Source: Phycisphaerae bacterium (GTDB lineage Bacteria; Planctomycetota; Phycisphaerae; UBA1845). From it: a DNA stretch of 18,695 bases. The notes under the pieces are model-generated. The model saw only the letters and a list, made by a program, of their open reading frames with translations, had not been told where the DNA came from and made no database searches. The position numbers and the translations under genes were made by a program. Below are positions 6,999 through 14,455 of this stretch, piece by piece. The stretch is taken from contig JAJDDU010000545.1 in assembly GCA_029260155.1 (NCBI GenBank), positions 1-18,695 on the forward strand, written 5' to 3'. Position 1 is the stretch's first letter, and each line of letters begins with the position of its first letter.

Positions 6999-8426
6999 TC
7001 AGCCAGGGGGAAACATGGCGAGGCGCGCACCCAAGTCCGCCGCCTTTTGCGCGTCCCAGACCAGCTCGATGAAGCTCGGCATCGGATGCCCCGGCTGACC
7101 GGCGCGCATCTTGTGCAGCACCTCCCATGGGTTACGGATGGCCAGATCGCCGAGGAACTCGGGATCCTCCGGCGATCCGAAGTTGATGTCCTGGCCGAAC
7201 GGGCCGTGACAGCTGAGACAGGTCTGCTCGTAGGTCGGCACGCCGGCCATGTGGTCGCCGATGAAAGCGTTCGCAGCGTCGATGTAGTCGTCGGTGTCCA
7301 AGAGATGCTCGCGCAGGAACTTGGTCAGATCCCAAATGTCGCTGTCCGCCATTCCAAGAGCCCCGAAGCCATGGCCGTTGGGCGCCGTGTTGTGCTTCAG
7401 CAGGTCGAAGATCTGCTGCGAAGTGAGTTCGGTGTCAGCGACGCCGCGGATCCCGGTGAAGTGACTACTTCCGCTTGCGTAGGCGCCGTCGGCGCCCTTG
7501 TAGTCCCAGCCGTGGCATTCCTTGCAGCGGAAGGTCGAATTCCCCGACTGCTGCCCGGCGGCCGGGTAAAGTGGGTGGTTCCCCACAGGCGTCGGAGCGC
7601 CGTTGACCTTCCACCACTTGTCATACAATCTCGCCCCGCGCCCGGATCGCGCGTTTCTGTACTCGACCGGCCCCAGTGCGGTTGGCCCGGTTAGCGACGC
7701 GAAGAAGGCATCGTAGTCGTCCAGATCGACCATTCCGCCCGCGTCCAGGTCGATGAGCTCGCAGGCGTTCGATAGCGGCGTCGTGTCGAAGCAGCCCTGA
7801 AGTGCGGCGAAGTCTGCGAAGTCGACGTCTCCGTCCTCATCGCCGTCGCCCGCAACGACCGGCTCGACGAATGTCACATTGAGATATATCGTGTCACCGT
7901 CCTGCGTGAAATCGTGGTCGATCGCATTGCCGGCCGCGTAGAAGCCGATCGCCCCCACTGGCTGGGCAGGGGCCTGCCAACTGAAGTTGAAGTCTGCCAT
8001 CCCCCCCGTCTGCTGCCAGTTGGAGATCGAGTTCTCCATCCCGTCAAGCGTCTGGGCGATATAGCTGGTTTGGCCGTCGTCCAGGAGTTGGGTATTGACT
8101 GGATCGGTGATGATGATCGAACCGACAAACTGTCCGTTTGCCTCAACGCCCAGCTCGAAGCCGGCGCCGACTTGGGTTGTGTCGGCAACGCGCACGGTCA
8201 AGTCGTAGATTTCACCCGGCACGTACGCGTTCGGCAAACCGAGCACTTCGGTGTACCCTGGCCCTGACGCGTATCCGTGGCAGAACGTACAGCTTTGGCC
8301 CGTAGCGGCCGGTCCGCCGGAGAACCCCGGAAATGGTCCGAAACTGTTGCCCATGACTGGGCTGGTGCTTAGTATGCCCATGCACAACACATAGGGAACC
8401 AGAACGTAGCGCAACGACTGCCTCAC
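6999..8426 (-). CDS. Secreted choice-of-anchor V / dockerin / cytochrome c fusion, three CXXCH motifs
   Basis: The 475-residue product starts at GTG 8426, directly after a strong GAGGAGGAG site, and has a signal peptide (about 1-27). CTFCH (46-50) begins a Reeler-like 'choice-of-anchor V' domain running to about 188 (GAIGFYAAGNAID, TIYLNVTFVEP). Residues 194-246 form a dockerin pair: the first loop has D194, D196, D198, G199, D202 and D205, the second D226, D228, G231, D234 and D237. Two cytochrome c-like modules follow, with CKECH (301-305) and CLSCH (403-407). M359 and M449 (GHPMPSF) are candidate axial ligands. Three covalently bound haems outside the cytoplasm are predicted, so an electron-transfer or redox role at the surface is inferred. 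It lies downstream of another secreted CXXCH protein on the same strand. Confidence 0.87.
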   Translation of the reverse strand: MRQSLRYVLVPYVLCMGILSTSPVMGNSFGPFPGFSGGPAATGQSCTFCHGYASGPGYTEVLGLPNAYVPGEIYDLTVRVADTTQVGAGFELGVEANGQFVGSIIITDPVNTQLLDDGQTSYIAQTLDGMENSISNWQQTGGMADFNFSWQAPAQPVGAIGFYAAGNAIDHDFTQDGDTIYLNVTFVEPVVAGDGDEDGDVDFADFAALQGCFDTTPLSNACELIDLDAGGMVDLDDYDAFFASLTGPTALGPVEYRNARSGRGARLYDKWWKVNGAPTPVGNHPLYPAAGQQSGNSTFRCKECHGWDYKGADGAYASGSSHFTGIRGVADTELTSQQIFDLLKHNTAPNGHGFGALGMADSDIWDLTKFLREHLLDTDDYIDAANAFIGDHMAGVPTYEQTCLSCHGPFGQDINFGSPEDPEFLGDLAIRNPWEVLHKMRAGQPGHPMPSFIELVWDAQKAADLGARLAMFPPG

Positions 8427-8430
8427 AATA

Positions 8431-8439
8431 CTCCTCCTC
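8431..8439 (-). promoter_or_regulatory. Ribosome binding site that sets the GTG start at 8426
   Basis: On the minus strand GAGGAGGAG is followed by TATT and then GTG. This strong site favours GTG 8426 over the in-frame ATG at 8483, which would add 19 residues before the signal peptide. Confidence 0.8.
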
Positions 8440-8613
8440 GCGACCGGTTTCTCTGGAAAACCTGTCCCATCCGGCCTACCCAATTCAACTCAAAGTTCGT
8501 CATCATGCGAAACTCACCGGCAGCGGTCCATGATGTAGGTTCATGAACTCTGCTTATTGAAAAGCCGCCATAGTGATTTCGTTTTCCGTCGTATACTGCT
8601 GCACCAACCCCCG

Positions 8614-9264
8614 TCAGCGAATGCCGCGTCGCCGCCACGCGCACGCGCCGAGCCCGAACGCCATCAGGCTGACCGTTCCGGGTTCTGGAACGACGTGCAC
8701 GTAGAAGTGCTCATCGGTGTAGAAGAAGCCCGGCTGGCCGGCCATGGCGAACTCCAAGTCGTAGAAGTCCGCGTCGGTCGATGCGTCGACCTGCAACGTA
8801 AACGTGAGCAACTGCTGCGTCGTAAAGAGAGTGCCAGCGTTTTCCGTACTTGTGAAGTACGGTCGATCCAAATCCGGAAATGTCTCGCCGGTCTGAAAGA
8901 ACCAATCGGGATCGGCCGTGTAGGTGAGTTCGCCGAACCCTTCAACGCCGGTGGTCTCGAGCCGCTTCAGCTCAACGGCGAAAAGGAAGTCTTCCAGATC
9001 GCCGAAGTCGATCATGACTTCCAGTTCCACCGAACCGCCGGGCATGACTTCGAAGAATTTGAGCAGCCCGCGATCGGTTGCTCCGGTCGCGGATTCGTCC
9101 GGATCGATCATGCCGTCGAAGTTGACGACAGACAGAGCATCGACCGGCGGCTCACCACCAATGTGACAATCGCTGCAGTCGCGGCCGAAATTGGGCCGCG
9201 CGATTGTCACCGAGGACACTAGACAGAATACGAGCGCGCATAGCGCAGCACGATGTGCGAGCAT
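8614..9264 (-). CDS. PEP-CTERM protein with one CXXCH haem motif
   Basis: The 216-residue product has a signal peptide (about 1-22), then CSDCH (30-34), a c-type haem attachment motif, in the mature N-terminus. The middle is acidic and probably beta-rich, with no domain I recognise. The C-terminus is a classic PEP-CTERM tail: VPEPGTVSL (192-200), a hydrophobic segment, then RRR (211-213). Such tails are cut by an exosortase and the protein is sent to the cell surface. No exosortase is in this window. AGGAGGA upstream of the ATG gives a strong start. The gene lies 187 bp upstream of the three-CXXCH gene on the same strand, so the two may act together. Function beyond sorting and haem binding is not visible. 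Confidence 0.87.
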   Translation of the reverse strand: MLAHRAALCALVFCLVSSVTIARPNFGRDCSDCHIGGEPPVDALSVVNFDGMIDPDESATGATDRGLLKFFEVMPGGSVELEVMIDFGDLEDFLFAVELKRLETTGVEGFGELTYTADPDWFFQTGETFPDLDRPYFTSTENAGTLFTTQQLLTFTLQVDASTDADFYDLEFAMAGQPGFFYTDEHFYVHVVPEPGTVSLMAFGLGACAWRRRGIR

Positions 9265-9487
9265 GGAATCTCCTCCTACTGACCGTTCACTTCAGGCTTT
9301 TTGATCGCAGCGTCGCCAGGGCATGCATTTTCATCTGCCTTGCCAACGCTGCCACGACCCGTTCACGGCCTCATCCTACTGCAAAAAGGCGTCGAATTCA
9401 AGGCTGGGAGTGCAACGGGGGCAGGTCAACCGACCGGATATGTGGGAGACGTCGGCCGGGTCCGAGACGGAAAAATCGCTACGATCG

Positions 9488-10585
9488 TTAGAAGAACCAC
9501 TTGGCGATTCTCAGAACGCCTTGGCCCCAGGGGACGCGGTGGGAAACCCCCGAGGCGTTTTCGAAGCGCGTGAGGTTTTCGACATACCATTCATAGTTTC
9601 GCAAGAGCGCATCCTTGTTGGAAAAGCGGGGAGCGTAGCCCAGGACTCGTTCTGCCTTTTCGATTGAGACGAAGGAGTCTTTCGACGCAGTCTCGTAGAC
9701 CCACTTGTAGAGGGGTGAGAGCTTGAGTAGTTCGAGGAATCGCAGTGTCCAGATCATCGGGGCAGCCGGAAAGGTCCGAATACGCTTGCCGAAACCGGCA
9801 AAGTCAAGGACGGCTTGATAGTCTTCGCGCATGGTCGTGTATTCCTTCGCGCCGATATTAAACACGTCGTTGGCTTTGTCCGCGTCTGCGGTAGCACACA
9901 GGTAGATGGCGTCGCAGAGGTCTTCGACGTCGAGCAATTGGTAGCGGTTGCGGCCGTTGCCGATCATGGGGAACCCCTTGCCGTCCTTTGCCCAATCGTA
10001 GAAGAGCGCGAACACGCCGAGTCGCTCGGGGCCGACAAAGGACTTTGGCCTGATGATCGGTACGCAGAGCCCCTTGTTGCGATACTCGATGCAAACTTCC
10101 TCGGCCTTGATCTTGGCGATGCCGTAAGGACCGACGCCGTCGAGTTTGTCGTCTTCGCGAAGCGGATGATGATCCGGGATGCCGTAGACGGCCGTGGATG
10201 ACACGTGAACGGCTCGGCGAACGCCGTGCTTGAGGGCGGACTCCATGACGTTCCGCGTGCCGTCGATGTCGGTCGTGAGGATGTCCTCCTTTGAGTAGAG
10301 CGGCAGTGCGGCGGCGGTGTGTACGACGATGTCGATCCCCTGCATGGCGTGATCGACCTTGGCTTTGTCGCGGATGTCGCCGGTGATGATGGTGACGCGG
10401 TCTTTGGTATCTGAGTAGTCGAAGTCCGCCAAGTCCAGCGACGTGACCTTGTGGCCATTGTTCAGCAGATGGCGTGCGAGGTTAATGCCCAAGAACCCCG
10501 CGCCGCCCGTAATGAGATACGATGCCTGCGCCGTGGTGTCCTTGGATGAACTTGCGTCGGTGTTGTGGTCGGTGGTGTCGTTCAT
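9488..10585 (-). CDS. NAD-dependent epimerase/dehydratase (extended SDR)
   Basis: The 365-residue cytoplasmic product has the nucleotide-binding motif ITGGAGFLG (25-33) after a polar N-terminal tail. It has HTAAALP (89-95), VHVSSTAVYG (126-135) and the catalytic pair Y154 and K158 in YGIAK, then RPKSFVGPERLGVFALFYDW. This is the pattern of nucleotide-sugar epimerases/dehydratases and of 3-beta-hydroxysteroid dehydrogenase-like enzymes. The substrate cannot be named. AGGGAG lies upstream of the ATG. The gene follows the UbiA-family gene by 42 bp on the same strand and is probably in its operon, pointing to a lipid-linked sugar or isoprenoid substrate. Confidence 0.88.
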   Translation of the reverse strand: MNDTTDHNTDASSSKDTTAQASYLITGGAGFLGINLARHLLNNGHKVTSLDLADFDYSDTKDRVTIITGDIRDKAKVDHAMQGIDIVVHTAAALPLYSKEDILTTDIDGTRNVMESALKHGVRRAVHVSSTAVYGIPDHHPLREDDKLDGVGPYGIAKIKAEEVCIEYRNKGLCVPIIRPKSFVGPERLGVFALFYDWAKDGKGFPMIGNGRNRYQLLDVEDLCDAIYLCATADADKANDVFNIGAKEYTTMREDYQAVLDFAGFGKRIRTFPAAPMIWTLRFLELLKLSPLYKWVYETASKDSFVSIEKAERVLGYAPRFSNKDALLRNYEWYVENLTRFENASGVSHRVPWGQGVLRIAKWFF

Positions 10586-10627
10586 GGTCTGCGTTCGCTC
10601 CCTGTGTACGTGTGGAGGAGACAGTGG

Positions 10628-11581
10628 TCATGGTTGTGTAACATCGGAAATCCGCTTGGTCGGATGGTCGAAGCCAAGCCATCGGCTCACGTCCGCCCGG
10701 TCGGCCCAGTGGTCCTCGAAGATGACCGCCGCGGCCAAAAGGCTCCAGATTGCGATCGTGGCTTGAAACGCGCGATCGTGCAGCACGATTTCCATGGGTC
10801 CGTGCATGGTGCCCGACTCGACGAGCATCGCGTATCGGAACACGCCGTACACGACCAAGGGCAGCGTGTAGAGTAGGTGTTCTTTGGGAAACGTCGTCGA
10901 TATGTCGCGGTCCATGGTGTAGAGCAGAAAGGTGATAATGGTGATGCCGGCCGACACGCTGATAAGGTTGCTGAGGAGTTCGGGTGTGTAGCGGAGCAGC
11001 GTCTTGCGGTGCTCGGCTGCCTCGGCCTGCGAGTCAAACTGTGCGATCTCACATCGCCTCTTGCCGAACCCCATGAACATGCACAACGTGAAGGTACACA
11101 CGATGAGCCAGGGAGAGACGAACGCCTCGACGGCGCCCGCGCCGGCTGTTGCCCGCAGGACGAAGCCGACCGCGATGATCAGCACATCGAGGATCATGCG
11201 ATGCTTCAGGGCGAGCGAGTACGCGAGTATCATGAGGAAGTAGGCGCCGATCACCCCGACCGTACCCGGCGGAAGCATGGCGACACCGAGGCTCATCGCG
11301 CCGATGAGCAGCAGAATCGCCCACACGATTGCGCCCGAAGGGCTGACCGCGCCGCTGGCGATCGGTCGATGTTTCTTCGTAGGATGCACGGCGTCAAGGT
11401 CACGATCCAACAAGTCGTTGATCACGTAGCTGGAACTTGAGACGAGGCAGAACGCGGCAAACACGACGGAGACCATGACCAGGGAATCCGGGTCGAACTT
11501 CTGAGCGAAGACCGGCCCCGCGAGTACGGCCAGGTTCTTGATCCACTGTTTGGGTCGCATGAGTGCGAGGTAGCTGAGCAT
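10628..11581 (-). CDS. UbiA-family prenyltransferase, decaprenyl-phosphate phosphoribosyltransferase-like
   Basis: The 317-residue integral membrane protein has the first Asp-rich UbiA motif NDLLDRDLDAVHPTKKHRP (55-73). In that form (NDxxDxxxDxxHPxKxxRP) it is characteristic of the decaprenyl-phosphate phosphoribosyltransferase branch, which joins phosphoribosyl pyrophosphate to a polyprenyl phosphate. The second motif region reads YSLALKHRMILDVLIIAVGF, and several further hydrophobic segments follow. The N-terminus LALMRPKQWIKN also fits that branch. I chose the ATG at 11581. Reading upstream to 11824 adds a basic, low-complexity stretch before the family N-terminus. The ribosome binding site is weak. 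It is probably transcribed together with the SDR gene at 9488. The lipid and sugar made here are not determined. Confidence 0.88.
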   Translation of the reverse strand: MLSYLALMRPKQWIKNLAVLAGPVFAQKFDPDSLVMVSVVFAAFCLVSSSSYVINDLLDRDLDAVHPTKKHRPIASGAVSPSGAIVWAILLLIGAMSLGVAMLPPGTVGVIGAYFLMILAYSLALKHRMILDVLIIAVGFVLRATAGAGAVEAFVSPWLIVCTFTLCMFMGFGKRRCEIAQFDSQAEAAEHRKTLLRYTPELLSNLISVSAGITIITFLLYTMDRDISTTFPKEHLLYTLPLVVYGVFRYAMLVESGTMHGPMEIVLHDRAFQATIAIWSLLAAAVIFEDHWADRADVSRWLGFDHPTKRISDVTQP

Positions 11582-11816
11582 TGTTCGTAAACATCCATCC
11601 GGCGCGCGACACCACCCCCGCGGCTCGCGGCGAGGCCGTGAACATCGAGCGGGCACGATACCGCCACGTCGCGCAGTCCACAAGGACGCAGACGACCAAG
11701 GACGGGTGGGCGGCGCGCCGGAGGGAGTGCAATCTCGGTGTCTTACGCGCCCTGCGCGATGGGTATCCGACGTCGCGTGTAAGAACCGGCTGCGACCGAC
11801 GTTTGCCTCATGAGAC

Positions 11817-11842
11817 TGAGACATCGACGGGCCGGTGTCTCA
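11817..11842. repeat. Inverted repeat in divergent promoter region
   Basis: TGAGACA (11817-11823) and TGTCTCA (11836-11842) form perfect 7-bp arms around a 12-base loop. The right arm overlaps a direct duplication of GTCTCAAGA (11837-11845 and 11846-11854). This could be a protein-binding site. Confidence 0.5.
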
Positions 11843-11985
11843 AGAGTCTCAAGAGTTTCACGTAGCCCCACCTCAACGGCATCAAATCGGGCGCGGGGTG
11901 ACACCGCGTGTGCGTGGGCGGTTCCGCCGGCGCCCTCGGTCCGCCGGTTGTGAGTTAAGGGGCGAAAAACCGCGTCTGTGTTCGC

Positions 11986-11993
11986 GGAAAGGA
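11986..11993 (+). promoter_or_regulatory. Ribosome binding site that sets the ATG start at 12002
   Basis: GGAAAGGA lies eight bases before the ATG at 12002. It favours this start over the in-frame GTG at 11978, which comes before the site. Confidence 0.65.
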
Positions 11994-12001
11994 CGAATCC
12001 C

Positions 12002-14020
12002 ATGTCAAGACAAACAGCAATGTCAATCGCGTTACTCGCAGGTGCCTGTGCAGCATCACCGGTGTGGGCCCAGACACAATGGAATCGCAAGATCGGGGCC
12101 GTCGCAATCACGCCCACATCAGGTTCACCACTCGCAGGCAGTTTCTTCGACGTCTTTGTGGACTGGTCGATCGTCGGCGAGGGCGGATCGCCCTCCAGCG
12201 TCCCACTCGATATGAGCACCGAAGTGCTGGTCATGCGCAACGGCACGTTGATCGACCTGCGTCTCGTCACCGTGTCGCTCGACCCGCTCGCGGGTGGCGA
12301 CTGTACGGACTGCCAAACGACGAACTGCGGCGATCTGAACTGCGGGACCGCGGGCAATGGGTTAGCCGATCTGCAGTGTGTCAAAGACGACTTCTGTTTC
12401 GGACCGGGCAGCGTTCTGGACTGCAGGTGTACGTGTCCAAAGCCGTGTCTGGCGGATCCGACTTGCGTTCCGGACCTGCCCTTGGCCACTGCTGTCCCGA
12501 TGGTCGCGGGTGACGAAATAATGGTCATTCTGAGGCCGGCCCCCGGTGCGCTGCCGGATGGTGACCCCAGTGACGACATCAGGATCACGACCTTCGGAGG
12601 CGACCCGGTCGTCTGGAACCGTCGAATCGAGTCCGTCGGCCTATCGCCGACACCGGGAGGACCTCCGAACAGCTTCGATGTGGTCATCGATTGGAGGTCC
12701 GCGACGCATGGAATCGACTACCCTGTGGATCTGTCGGTAGAAGTTGAGCTATCCATCGGCGGCGTGGTGGTCGCGTCGGTCGTTGATGAACGACTCCACG
12801 CCCCGGTGACATGCAGTCAGGGCGATCCTCCGCCGACCGGTACGTGCAGCCCATTGTCCTCATGCGGCTCCTGGTCGGACGGCGGCGGCATTGCGGCGTT
12901 TCCGCTCGAATGCCGGGCGGACTGCCTGGACTGTTCGCTCGGCGGTTGCTCGTATCCCTGTTGGTGCCAGTGCGAGGCAGGTCCGACCAGCGCCGAGTCC
13001 GGCGGAGGGGCCGGACCACTCCTCATCGCGAGCATCATTGTTGACCCACCTCCACCGCCCTTGGTCGTCATTCTTCGGCCGGTTCCCGGCGCCCTTCCGG
13101 AGTTACCGGGGCTCGGTGGAGACGATGAGGAGTCCGTCGAGCGCTGCGCGGTCGCGGCTGACTGTTGCGATCAGGATGGCAGCGGGGCTCCCGACAACGT
13201 CTGCACCTGGTGCGCGTGCCGGGACAACGTTTGCGTTTATGCTGAAAAGTCAGTTCCGTCGGATATGGGCGCACCGCTCGGTGGCTGTGCCCTGGACGGC
13301 TTCTGCAACCTAGCCGACGCGCTACACGCGTTGACCTGCTTCGCAGGCGACAACGCCTGCGATATCATCAATATCGACGTGGGTGGACCGCTCGGCGCCT
13401 GCGCGCCGGACGGCTTCTGCAATTTGGCCGACGCCCTGCACGCACTGACCTGTTTCGCCGGGACCAATCCATGCACCTGTTTCCCGGTGATGGCACAAGC
13501 ACCCGAGCCAACCGTCGCCGGCAATGTGACGTTGACAATGACGCCGGATCGACGCAGCGTCTCGCCCGGAGACGAGGTCAGCGTTCGCGTATTCATCGCG
13601 CCAAAGAACGCGGATCGCGAACGCGGGATCGACATCCGCGCCTACCAATTGCACACCGAGGTGAGCGGCGGTCGTGCTGGATCATTGGAACTCATCGACA
13701 TTGAAATCGAGTCTCGCGCCGATGCAGTGTTCGACGAAATGTCCGACACGTTTGACGCCGTCAGCATTGCCAAGGCGCAGGTAATCAACGGATTATTCTC
13801 CGACGACACATTGGCCGCCCCTGAGGGCTACCTTGCCACTTTCACCTACGCCGTTTCGAGCAACGCGACGGGCGTGTTCGTCATCGACGTGTTGTACGAC
13901 GACGCCAATCAGGATCAGACCTTCCTGGTCGGGCGCGAGCAGACAGACAAGATCGAAATCGACGAGACGCTCCCAGCCGTGATCACGGTCACTAACGTGC
14001 GATCCAAACGAATTCGCTAA
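12002..14020 (+). CDS. Large secreted Cys-rich protein with dockerin-like repeats and cohesin-like domain
   Basis: The 672-residue product has a signal peptide (about 1-24). Residues 27-183 and 205-366 are two diverged copies of one module. Each starts WNR(K/R)I, has an FDVxxDW strand, carries a Cys-rich insertion and ends in ILRPxPGALP. A Cys-rich linker (382-411) holds VCTWCACRDNVC. Two 28-residue dockerin-like units follow at 426-453 and 464-491, again with a 38-residue period and the CNLADALHALTCFAG core. Residues 503-665 form the cohesin-like domain (VSPGDEVSVRVFIAP, IRAYQLHTEVSGG, YLATFTYAV). From about residue 380 onward it is a clear paralogue of the 3454 gene product. The many cysteines suggest a disulphide-stabilised extracellular protein. 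I know no function for the N-terminal modules. Confidence 0.83.
   Translation: MSRQTAMSIALLAGACAASPVWAQTQWNRKIGAVAITPTSGSPLAGSFFDVFVDWSIVGEGGSPSSVPLDMSTEVLVMRNGTLIDLRLVTVSLDPLAGGDCTDCQTTNCGDLNCGTAGNGLADLQCVKDDFCFGPGSVLDCRCTCPKPCLADPTCVPDLPLATAVPMVAGDEIMVILRPAPGALPDGDPSDDIRITTFGGDPVVWNRRIESVGLSPTPGGPPNSFDVVIDWRSATHGIDYPVDLSVEVELSIGGVVVASVVDERLHAPVTCSQGDPPPTGTCSPLSSCGSWSDGGGIAAFPLECRADCLDCSLGGCSYPCWCQCEAGPTSAESGGGAGPLLIASIIVDPPPPPLVVILRPVPGALPELPGLGGDDEESVERCAVAADCCDQDGSGAPDNVCTWCACRDNVCVYAEKSVPSDMGAPLGGCALDGFCNLADALHALTCFAGDNACDIINIDVGGPLGACAPDGFCNLADALHALTCFAGTNPCTCFPVMAQAPEPTVAGNVTLTMTPDRRSVSPGDEVSVRVFIAPKNADRERGIDIRAYQLHTEVSGGRAGSLELIDIEIESRADAVFDEMSDTFDAVSIAKAQVINGLFSDDTLAAPEGYLATFTYAVSSNATGVFVIDVLYDDANQDQTFLVGREQTDKIEIDETLPAVITVTNVRSKRIR
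13277..13360 (+). repeat. Cys-type dockerin-like unit 1 of the 12002 gene
   Basis: This encodes residues 426-453. Loop positions 1 to 12 read G-C-A-L-D-G-F-C-N-L-A-D. It differs from the matching unit in the 3454 gene mainly at third codon positions. Confidence 0.75.
13391..13474 (+). repeat. Cys-type dockerin-like unit 2 of the 12002 gene
   Basis: This encodes residues 464-491, 114 bases after unit 1. The loop reads A-C-A-P-D-G-F-C-N-L-A-D, the same as unit 2 of the 3454 gene. Confidence 0.75.
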
Positions 14021-14455
14021 CCGACCTTCAACCCTAGGATGTCCAAAAATGGCTCATCCCGCCCCGAGGCGGTGTGAGCCACTTTGGCATCCGCCCCACC
14101 GCAAGTTTTTGGAGAGATGCTATCGTTCACACAATCAGGATCGAAACGGGTCGTCATTTTGCGGGAGACTACGGGGTTTCCGCGGTTCGGATCGGGCACT
14201 GGGACTTGCCAATCGATGGCGGCGGAGTAAGATGGGCTGCAGCAAGTGGGAAATCCACGGGTGAGTGGCGAGAGACATCCGGCCGGCGACTGGACTGCGT
14301 GACACCCGTTTTCAATCGATGACGGATGACCCGCCGATTGGAACCAGTGCCACACGTTATCTGCGTCGTCGCACACATCTTGGTGATCCTCGCCGACGGC
14401 GTGGTCGCTCGCCAAAACGTCGAGAGGGAACGGCCGAGCACTTGGAGCGGAATCC
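14021..14455. other. Intergenic region before the histidine kinase gene
   Basis: This 435-bp gap contains the stem-loop at 14050-14081 near its left end and must hold the promoter of the kinase gene. Open frames exist on both strands but give no recognisable protein. I could not match it to a known riboswitch or RNA. Confidence 0.6.
14050..14081 (+). terminator. Stem-loop downstream of the 12002 gene, possible terminator
   Basis: TGGCTCA and TGAGCCA form the outer 7 bp. A wobble pair and one mismatch follow, then CCGCC/GGCGG-type pairing closes on a four-base CCGA loop. It begins 29 bases after the stop codon. No T tract follows on the plus strand. Five A's precede it, so the minus-strand copy would be followed by T's. 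Termination is plausible but unproven. Confidence 0.5.

Larger units (their letters stand above)
11582..12001. other. Divergent intergenic region with short inverted and direct repeats
   Basis: This 420-bp gap separates the UbiA-family gene (minus) from the secreted-protein gene (plus) and should hold promoters for both. I see no gene. It contains an inverted repeat at 11817-11842, a tandem 9-base direct repeat at 11837-11854, and a small CCGCG/CGCGG hairpin at 11970-11987 just before the ribosome binding site of the 12002 gene. Confidence 0.6.

Noticed and set aside
8427..8483. ATG at 8483 as start of the multihaem protein
   Set aside because: It precedes the strong ribosome binding site and would put 19 polar residues before the signal peptide.
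9323..9667. Plus-strand frame starting MHFHLPCQRCH, with a CXXCH or zinc-ribbon look
   Set aside because: Its second half is antisense to the SDR gene, it has no good ribosome binding site and the rest has no domain. The motif is probably chance.
11582..11824. N-terminal extension of the UbiA-family protein
   Set aside because: It is basic, low in complexity and unlike the family, which starts at about MLSYLALMRPKQW.
11743..12687. Minus-strand frame of 314 codons opposite the 12002 gene
   Set aside because: It is a shadow of the real gene, with no domain and no ribosome binding site.
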